From positions 1 to 25,859 of the forward strand of contig JBBBWG010002349.1 of NCBI GenBank assembly GCA_037176905.1: a stretch of DNA of 25,859 nt. The letters run 5' to 3'. Position numbers and translations under genes: made by a program. The DNA is from Azolla pinnata (lineage: Eukaryota > Streptophyta > Polypodiopsida > Salviniales > Salviniaceae). Shown here piece after piece: positions 19,957-25,859 of this stretch; positions within the stretch are counted from its first letter, which is position 1; each line of letters starts with the position of its first letter. The notes beneath the pieces were generated by a model. That model had not been told where the DNA came from, made no database searches, and saw nothing but the letters and a program-made list of their open reading frames with translations.

Positions 19957-20892
19957 GAAAGCCGATCTCTGCAATTCAGGATTTTGCTAAAACAGAGGAT
20001 ATGATTCCTCTCAAGGAAGCATACATGGCTTGACATCAAACCTAAGGGGAAATACTTTCAATATAGTACTAGTAAGCTCTTCTCAGGGTATAGATAGCAA
20101 CCTAGAGGGGTATATTTATCAAATTCTTTTTGTTGAGCCCCTTCTTTTTGTCAATCCGGTTGGGGTACCGGCTCACAATTTATTGGTTATTTATCTTGAT
20201 TTTCAAGATAAAAGTAGATAACGAGGAACTTAGTTCATTTACGTACTATTGTAACATTTATTTAGTTCTTAGGACCGTTTTCAAATGTGTACAAATTACT
20301 CTAATATGAAAGAACATTACCATATTTGGTGACAATTCTATCCACAACATATCAGGTTTTGTCTTTTTTTTTGGATGGAATATACTAGTAGTGTCACAAC
20401 ATATATCACACACTTTCAAACATGACAAGAACATCATTAAAAAATGGTTTTCTTCTTGTTTCTAGGCTGGCCCCGTCCGTGTGGCTGAGAACATTTTGCC
20501 ATCTAAGCAAATTCCAACAGTCGGTGATATGAAGGCAAAAACGCACATGGACTGAAATTTTGTGAACTATTCTCTTATGTACAACCTTATGGTGTGTGCT
20601 ATAACTTACAAACCCACAATATATTGAGCAAAAATGTGCTGCTTTCAAAGCTTCTATGTGATCTCGCCATCTCCTGCTTTTATTTCCAACAAAGAAAATG
20701 CCAATTAGTGGAAAAAACAGCATTTCTAGAGTTACAGATTACAAACCCACCATGCATTGAGCAAAAAATGTACCTCCAATTTGACTTTATTCCATGCCAT
20801 CTCCTTGCTCTTCCTCCTGCATTCATTTCCATAAAAATAAGTAAAACAGTGAAAAAACATTTCATTGGAAGCTCAACCGCACACTTTGTTCT
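19957..20892. other. Convergent intergenic region, 3' ends of GEX2 and PTAC10
   Basis: About 936 bp between the two stop codons, mostly AT-rich. The left part would hold the GEX2 3' UTR (and possibly an alternative last exon to 20033), the right part the PTAC10 3' UTR. It holds one diverged tandem duplication, listed separately. Open frames here are short and not protein-like. Confidence 0.7.
20608..20840. repeat. Diverged tandem duplication, about 90-100 bp unit
   Basis: Copy 1 (20608 to about 20700) and copy 2 (20741 to about 20840) share ACAAACCCAC, ATTGAGCAAAAA, GCCATCTCCT and CATTTCC/TATTTCC in the same order, at an offset of 133 bp with small indels. It lies just beyond the PTAC10 stop, probably in its 3' UTR. 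No coding content seen. Confidence 0.7.
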
Positions 20893-21283
20893 TTATTTAT
20901 AGAGACTTACAGTGGGATTAAATAAGCCATTGAGGTCTATTATCTTAGAAGACTCGGTCCCATTGACCATCTTCTCACCATTTCCATTCAGCTCCCCATT
21001 CTTGATGGTAAACACAACAGTACCTTTGGGATCACTGAAATCATCGGTGTTTAATGGTTGACTTCCGAGGGAGTCTGCACTATTACTGTCTCCATCCTCA
21101 ATTTTATCATCCTCATCCACATTTGGTCCCTTCCCTCGTTTAGAAACATCCTTCGATTTTGATGTATCTCCAATATAGTCATGCCTCCATCTCTTCTCTC
21201 TAGGGTTATACTTGTTCTCTCCAAAGAAACTATCATCCGCATACTTTCCAGGCTCCTCTAGTGGCAATCCAAATTCTAGACGA
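20893..21283 (-). CDS. PTAC10: PTAC10 exon 12: C-terminal tail and stop
   Basis: Encodes residues 642-770. It opens RLEFGLPLEEPGKYADDSFF, then a charged and Asn/Gly-rich tail (KGTVVFTIKNGELNGNGEKM), and stops at TAA 20895-20893. GTAAGT at 20910-20905 is a perfect donor; if used, the last five residues would change and a further exon would exist. I found no convincing one. Confidence 0.85.
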
Positions 21284-24200
21284 CTGGTATACGAAACATT
21301 AGATCATGGGACAATAGTGGTATAATTCACAACCAGAAAGATAGATAGTCTTTGAGAAGAGGGTTGCCGATTTCTGAGTACAATTTCTCTCACACAAGAA
21401 CATTTTGATCTTAGAGATCGGAACCCTTCAAGCCCAAAACTTTCATTGTCATCCTGATCATGTTACAACATACAGTAACAAATGGTATTTCAAATGGATT
21501 CAGTAACATGCAAATAGATAAGTTGCACTTACTTCACTTTATCACGTTGAACTGCCTCGTGTTCATCAAGATATCGCTGCCAATGCATAATGTCCAATTT
21601 CTCGATGTATTCTATTCTTCTGGGTTTGGGTTCTTCAAATACCTCTCCTTTTGACTCAGCTTCTTGCCATGCTTTATTTATTGCCTTCACAAGAATGAAA
21701 AATTTGAAATAAATCTATGGAAAGAAAGATCTAGCATGCGATGTGATTGCTGCTAAAGTAATCTTCGATCTTTTTAACTTACTTTTTATCAAGACATTTG
21801 AAATCAAAAGACATCAGAAAATGAGATCAATGCTAAGGAACGAGACCTCTCCTGCAAACCATGTGGAACTATTGGCCTACAGTATGAGTGAACATCAAAA
21901 TTCTACAAATATAATCAAGGCAAGGCATCAAGGGATTTGCAGCATATTTCCTTCAATTGGAGAATGGAAACAAGAATACAATGTAAATAAGGTTCTTGAT
22001 GACATAGATCAAAGTGTCACTGATCTAACAATAACATGACCTTAGCAGCTATGTTGTTCCAAAGTTTCGAAAGAATGGTCATTTATGTTTTACATAATGC
22101 AAAAGATTATGCTATTTCAAGGAATTATGTGCATGCACCTACAAGTAATTGTTATCCTAGTGCGTGCTTCTCTAGAAGTTAAAGATGGATATAATGTATT
22201 AACTGAAACGAGTTTGACTTTATACCTCTCTTTCTTTACGAGCTTCAACTAGGTCCAGCTCTGATTCATGTTGTGTCTGTTGAAATACAGCAATGATAAG
22301 CTAACGGAATACATAATATGATCATTTTCGTTTACACATGTCAATTAAGCATCTTTGATATGACTGTGTACCAGAATGAGCGAGTCAAAGGTTACACCCC
22401 CTAATACTTCTTCAGTCCAAAAGCTATCGGCATCTATGTAGTCCCGTTCAGCTTCATTGACCTCAAGAAGCTCTTCCGTTGGTGTTTCTACCCCAGCTGC
22501 ACGGTTCTCTTCATCATCTAAGACCATTTTCTCGGCTATATACAGTTGCCAAACCTGAAATGCAAATGCATAATAGCTATCTTTATGCATACATAAACAC
22601 CATAGGACAACCAACATAATGCAATTTCTTGATAGGGAATTTCTCTAATTTGCCAACCGCTGGTTTGCCAGCTCACATTTATTTCACAACTTCTTCAATC
22701 AGGTCCATACAATCGGATATAGGTCCATGGACTTCAATCACAGAGGACTTACAAAAAACTGGGAATTAAAAACCTGGTTGGTGAAATTGTTCGGTTTCTA
22801 GAAAGGATTAAGAAGATGATTGCCAAGTTCTATCAAACTATTGATAGCAATGCTAGAGTTTAATGCAGAAAGGGTTAATATAGTTTTATTATCCGTTGTG
22901 AATGAACCGCAACGGTACTCACAGCTTGAGAGACACCACAACCTCACATTTCATTATGAGTAGTCGATCTCAAGAAGAATATATCATCTTTCCAAATTTT
23001 GTATTGATGTCATCAGCAGACAAAACTGAGTTTCATCAAGAATATGTCCATCTTCAATTGGGAGAGAGCATACATACCTTGAAAGAGTATGGATGGTTGT
23101 GCTTTGGCGGCTTCCTTCTATTCTCTACTGGTTCTGGTCTTCTTCTAGGCCAGAATGGTCTACCAACCTCTCGCTGCAAAATCAATGAACATTACAAACA
23201 CCTTATAGAAAACAAGCAGCTCTTAACAAAAGGTCTTTACCGTTATCAGATCCATGTTCTCCTCTTCGTTATCTCTAACAAATATAGGCGGATGCTTGAA
23301 TCTATTGAATCTGAAAATTCAAGGCCAAGATAAAAAGCAGTGAAATTCAAGGACAAAATAAAAACTTGCAAGTTATGCATTAAAACTGTAAATTCACTCC
23401 AGTGAAGAATCTCACATTAAATGATCAATATTTGGGTTGACAAAACGCAATTGTATAGGGAAGCGGAAGCGGTATGGATCTCTTTTCGCCTGCATGAAAC
23501 CCGTGTGATCGTTCCTTATTGAACACAGAATGACCAACCCAACAACAGAAATTCATACTGTGCTATAATATTTAGGTTTTCTGATGGTGATAAATTTGAA
23601 GAATTGGAAATCCATTTGCAATCCATTAATGAGCAGAACAAAATATGAGAATCTTACAATAACTTCAACTTGGACTCGCATACCAACTTTAATGTGGTCT
23701 CGGATCCAAAACCAATCATTGCGTTTTATAGGCACCCACCTTCATTCTCACACACAAAAAAGAAGACTTAGATGCAATGTCATGCAGTGCTGACAATAAA
23801 AGTACATTCCATCAAAATTAGTGTCAAAATTCAAATATCATGCAAATTATGCGCCTCTTAGATAAAACAGAATGAAATGATGGTCAAGACCAAAATGTTA
23901 AACAAAGAAGTTACCCATCATGAACTGCACCAAAGTTGACAAATGCACCTTCATATAAATGAACCATAGTAACTTCTCCTATATAGTGCTGTAAGTTCAA
24001 CACATTGAAAGTTTGAGACCCTCAAATATGAAGATTCAGAGTATACAAGAGCAAAATGATATAATAAACAACAAAATCTTTTACTTGTCCGGGATATATA
24101 AATGGAAGCTCGAACTGCAATGAGAGAAATCACGATTGTTAGTACACATAGTAAGCTCGTAACCTGCAAAGTTCACGTTGCTCAACTTACCATTCCTTCA

Positions 24201-25375
24201 ACATATTCTTCCCCCATCCTTCTTCGTCCGGGATAGTATTCATCACCCACCTACAAGGCCAGGTGATTAAATTTACCAAGTCCAGATTCAAAATAGCATG
24301 TTTCACATTGACCTCAACGAGAAAGCCAATGAATGCTCATACAGCATCAATAAGCGTTCGATAATAAAACTAATAGAATACCTAAAACAATAGAGTGAAC
24401 CTTCATATGAAAAGAATATGGTCACAAAACAAATTTCACATAATACCATGCGAACCAACGATGAAGGGTAAAATTGAATAAAAATAACGACAATAAGAGA
24501 TGACAACTTCAGAAGGGCAAGAATATGATGCCAAACCAGAATCAACAAAGCATAATGCAAGCCAATAAAGACGGGTCCAACTAAACAACGACAACAACAA
24601 TAATAAAACAACACCTTCATATGACATGAATGTGATTCCAAACTAAAATTAACCAAATGCAATGCAAACCAATAACGAGGAGTTCAATGAGGCTATCGTG
24701 AAACAGCTGCTGCTTACCTCTTCTGCTTCCTTATCAAGCCTTGACTTGTTGGCATCAACCCACTGGAGGTATTGCTTCACAAACATATCCCACCTCGGGA
24801 AATTCCCCGGGTTCTCATCGGACAGCTCAATGGCTCCTGAAAGATCGGAAGCATTCGGAATCCGAGTGTCTTTGTCGATGATTTCATGCAGTCCTCGAAT
24901 GTATGCGAGTTCATCGGGGTCTACTTCCCAACCAGGCGGAGGCCAATCTCTCGGAGGTATAAGCGAGAAAACCATGGTATCTGCTGATTCTTCCGTGAGA
25001 AGCCCTGAACCACCGTTTGGTTCTACTCCCTGGGTTTGGCTTGTGAAGAAACCTTCTGCATTTCCTTGGATAGATCCATCCACACCAGCATCATCGTCAT
25101 CCACATCATCGGGAATCAAGGGCTCATTCACCTCTAACCTGTTCATCATCTCTATGGGCACGATGGGTTCGTCTCCTTGGTCGAGGTTAAGCGCATCGAC
25201 CGCGAATTGAGCCTCCGGCGACAGGGCCTCCTCCCACGGAGCCCACATCCGCGAAATCCAATGGTGCCTCTTGGCCTCCGCTTCAGTGGCGAAGTTCCTC
25301 TGCGTTCTTCTCGCCCTGGATCTCTTCCCCTCCTTGCTCCCATCCGCCCTTTCTTGCCTCTCCTGTTTCCCATCC

Positions 25376-25412
<37 letters not shown>

Positions 25413-25767
25413 ACTCCGTGAGCTCGGAGATGTCTCTTCTCGGAATAGGGGCGCTCTGCCTAGCGAAGGATACTCGCGTGGATGATGCCAATGAGGAAGC
25501 GGAGGAGGAGGAAGAAGGGAAGCGGAAAGGAAAACGCAAGAAAGAAGGAGAGAAAGACGACGACGACGACGAGGATGATGATGGAGGGGAAGAAGAGAGA
25601 GAGGCGAAAGAAGGGGATGATGCGCGAAGGCGGTGCTTCTGCTTCTGCTGCTGCAGCAGCAGCAGCTGATGATGATGATGACGAGGAGGACGAGGAGGAG
25701 GAGGAGGAAGGAGAAGAAGAGAAGAGGAAGGGGAACGGAGAAGAGGGAGCTCCATAGCCATGGCCAT
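20893..25767 (-). CDS. PTAC10: PTAC10 (PAP3), plastid RNA-polymerase-associated S1-domain protein, 12 exons, about 770 aa
   Basis: PTAC10 is an essential nuclear-encoded partner of the plastid-encoded RNA polymerase in the transcriptionally active chromosome of chloroplasts (family knowledge). The reconstructed protein has a long Ser/Pro/Arg-rich transit-peptide-like N-terminus with no acidic residue but Glu6 before about residue 110, then an Asp run at 120-130. A Trp-rich conserved block follows (HHWISRMWAPWEEALS, and residues 273-350), then an S1/OB-fold RNA-binding domain at about 376-450, a basic linker and acidic, helical regions. Residues 641-770 are a low-complexity C-terminal tail. 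All eleven junctions are GT-AG and in phase. The only oddities are the expanded N-terminal homopolymers and a donor-like GTAAGT just before the stop. Recognition is by remembered family text and domain order; confidence is high. Confidence 0.92.
21533..21684 (-). CDS. PTAC10: PTAC10 exon 11
   Basis: Encodes residues 591-641 with AINKAWQEAES and LDIMHWQRYLDEHEAV, probably helical. Two overlapping donors exist (GTGAAG and GTAAGT); only GTAAGT after 21533 keeps phase with exon 12, completing Asn641. Confidence 0.88.
21685..22225 (-). other. PTAC10 intron 10
   Basis: A 541-bp AT-rich intron. A 98-codon plus-strand frame (21743-22039) lies in it but matches nothing I know. Confidence 0.7.
22226..22276 (-). 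CDS. PTAC10: PTAC10 exon 10 (51-nt microexon)
   Basis: Encodes residues 574-590, TQHESELDLVEARKERE, a charged helical segment. Acceptor TTTCAACAG, donor GTATAA, phase 0 at both ends. Confidence 0.87.
22372..22554 (-). CDS. PTAC10: PTAC10 exon 9
   Basis: Encodes residues 513-573, from VWQLYIAEKMVLDDEEN to FWTEEVLGGVTFDSLIL. Acidic, probably helical, conserved in the family. Phase 0 at both ends. Confidence 0.92.
22555..23077 (-). other. PTAC10 intron 8
   Basis: A 523-bp AT-rich intron with no recognisable feature. A plus-strand open frame from 22902 crosses it and exon 8 but is only the shadow of the coding strand plus intron. Confidence 0.75.
23078..23173 (-). CDS. PTAC10: PTAC10 exon 8: basic linker
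   Basis: Encodes residues 481-512, REVGRPFWPRRRPEPVENRR and KPPKHNHPYSFK. Strongly basic, so it may extend the nucleic-acid contact surface beside the S1 domain (inference). Confidence 0.92.
23241..23310 (-). CDS. PTAC10: PTAC10 exon 7
   Basis: Completes a split Ile457 and encodes FNRFKHPPIFVRDNEEENMD (458-477) and then LIT. Acceptor TTTTCAG, donor GTAAAG. Confidence 0.9.
23416..23489 (-). CDS. PTAC10: PTAC10 exon 6: end of S1 domain
   Basis: Encodes residues 433-457, AKRDPYRFRFPIQLRFVNPN and IDHL, the last S1 strands. Ends in phase 2 before GTGAGA. Confidence 0.91.
23658..23739 (-). CDS. PTAC10: PTAC10 exon 5: S1 domain core
   Basis: Encodes residues 406-432, WVPIKRNDWFWIRDHIKVGM and RVQVEVI. 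The G-W-V-P-I turn (Gly from the split codon) and I-K-V-G-M-x-V-x-V-x-V-I strand are typical of S1 domains. Confidence 0.93.
23915..23988 (-). CDS. PTAC10: PTAC10 exon 4: start of S1 domain
   Basis: Encodes residues 381-405, HYIGEVTMVHLYEGAFVNFG and AVHDG. This is the S1 signature G-x-V-x-x-x-x-x-x-G-A-F-V-x-F-G. Ends in phase 2. Confidence 0.93.
24085..24114 (-). CDS. PTAC10: PTAC10 exon 3 (30-nt microexon)
   Basis: Encodes FELPFIYPGQ (371-380). Acceptor ATTGCAG and donor GTAAAA. The text leads directly into the S1 domain, and phase 0 at both ends supports it despite its small size. Confidence 0.85.
24191..24250 (-). CDS. PTAC10: PTAC10 exon 2 (60 nt)
   Basis: Encodes VGDEYYPGRRRMGEEYVEGM (351-370). 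Acceptor TTGTAG, donor GTAAGT, phase 0 at both ends. Confidence 0.9.
24251..24717 (-). other. PTAC10 intron 1
   Basis: A 467-bp AT-rich intron starting with the strong donor GTAAGC. The hydrophobic minus-strand frame at 24303-24662 is T-rich intron sequence and not a gene. Confidence 0.75.
24718..25767 (-). CDS. PTAC10: PTAC10 exon 1: transit peptide, Asp tract, conserved N-terminal block
   Basis: Encodes residues 1-350 (1050 nt, phase 0). The start MAMAMEL has three in-frame ATGs; the first has a GGCCATGGCC context. A basic, Ser-rich leader with runs of Leu, Pro, His, Gln and Ser is typical of a chloroplast transit peptide, though longer and more repetitive than most. Eleven Asp codons lie at 25410-25378. 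Residues 273-350 (from RDWPPPGWEVDPDELAYIRG) look well conserved. The first 600 bp are much richer in GC than the rest of the gene. Confidence 0.9.
25378..25410 (-). repeat. PTAC10: (GAC)11 trinucleotide tract in PTAC10 exon 1
   Basis: Eleven identical GAC codons in a row (GTC on the plus strand) encode Asp120-Asp130. Identical codons indicate recent replication slippage and probable length variation between individuals or relatives. Confidence 0.95.
25555..25690. repeat. PTAC10: Trinucleotide-rich region with an 18-bp palindrome
   Basis: GAC/GAT, CTG/CAG and GAT runs give Ser, Gln, Leu and His homopolymers in the PTAC10 leader. CTGCTGCTGCAGCAGCAG at 25645-25662 is a perfect palindrome that could form a hairpin. 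Confidence 0.85.
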
Positions 25768-25859
25768 GGCCAGAAGAAAACTCAGATAAACCTCTGCAGC
25801 CTTTGCTCTTCTTAAGAGCTTTCTGCTTTTTCTTCTGCTTTCTGCTTTCTTCTGCTTTT
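25768..25859 (-). promoter_or_regulatory. PTAC10: PTAC10 5' leader (partial)
   Basis: Only 92 bp upstream of the start fall in the window. Read on the minus strand they are purine-rich, with repeated AGCAGAA and AGAAGA units, as is common in plant 5' leaders. The promoter proper lies outside. Confidence 0.5.

Noticed and set aside
21743-22039. A 98-codon plus-strand frame inside PTAC10 intron 10
   Set aside because: No recognisable motif, and it lies antisense in an intron with normal splice sites.
24303-24662. A 119-codon hydrophobic minus-strand frame
   Set aside because: It is in PTAC10 intron 1; the Phe/Leu/Tyr-rich text reflects T-rich intron sequence, and strong splice sites flank it.
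25152-25815. Several plus-strand open frames opposite PTAC10 exon 1
   Set aside because: They are shadows of trinucleotide-rich coding sequence; their runs of Ser, Arg, Glu and Val come from the same repeats read backwards.

Overview
This is a plant nuclear genomic window, almost certainly from a flowering plant. It carries two spliced genes in convergent (tail-to-tail) order. I reconstructed both by finding open exons, matching each to GT..AG (once GC..AG) borders and checking that the reading phase carries through every junction.

Gene 1 (+ strand, about 674-19956) is a very large GEX2 (GAMETE EXPRESSED 2), the sperm-surface adhesion protein of flowering plants. My model has 26 exons, 7467 nt and about 2488 residues. 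In order it holds a signal peptide, a Cys-rich N-terminal domain, fifteen filamin-type Ig-like domains (one per exon), one IPT/TIG-like domain, three cadherin/VCBS-like repeats of a kind best known from bacterial adhesins, one transmembrane helix and a short cytosolic tail. Introns 1-18 are all phase 1, so exons 2-18 are symmetric and could be duplicated or lost without breaking frame. A decayed partial copy of exon 3 still lies in intron 3.

Gene 2 (- strand, 25767 down to 20893) is PTAC10 (PAP3), an S1-domain protein of the plastid-encoded RNA polymerase complex. It has 12 exons and about 770 residues. The N-terminus is a GC-rich transit peptide full of Ser, Pro, His, Gln and Asp runs.

The rest is GEX2 upstream DNA with a (CCCTAA)5 telomere-like tract, long AT-rich introns, an antisense coding-like fragment in GEX2 intron 10, some microsatellites, and a roughly 940-bp intergenic stretch holding a diverged tandem duplication. 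I saw no tRNA, rRNA, CRISPR array or intact mobile element. The two genes act in unrelated processes (gamete adhesion, plastid transcription) and appear to be neighbours only. The species cannot be fixed. The GC-rich first PTAC10 exon in AT-rich surroundings would fit a monocot, but this is a weak hint.
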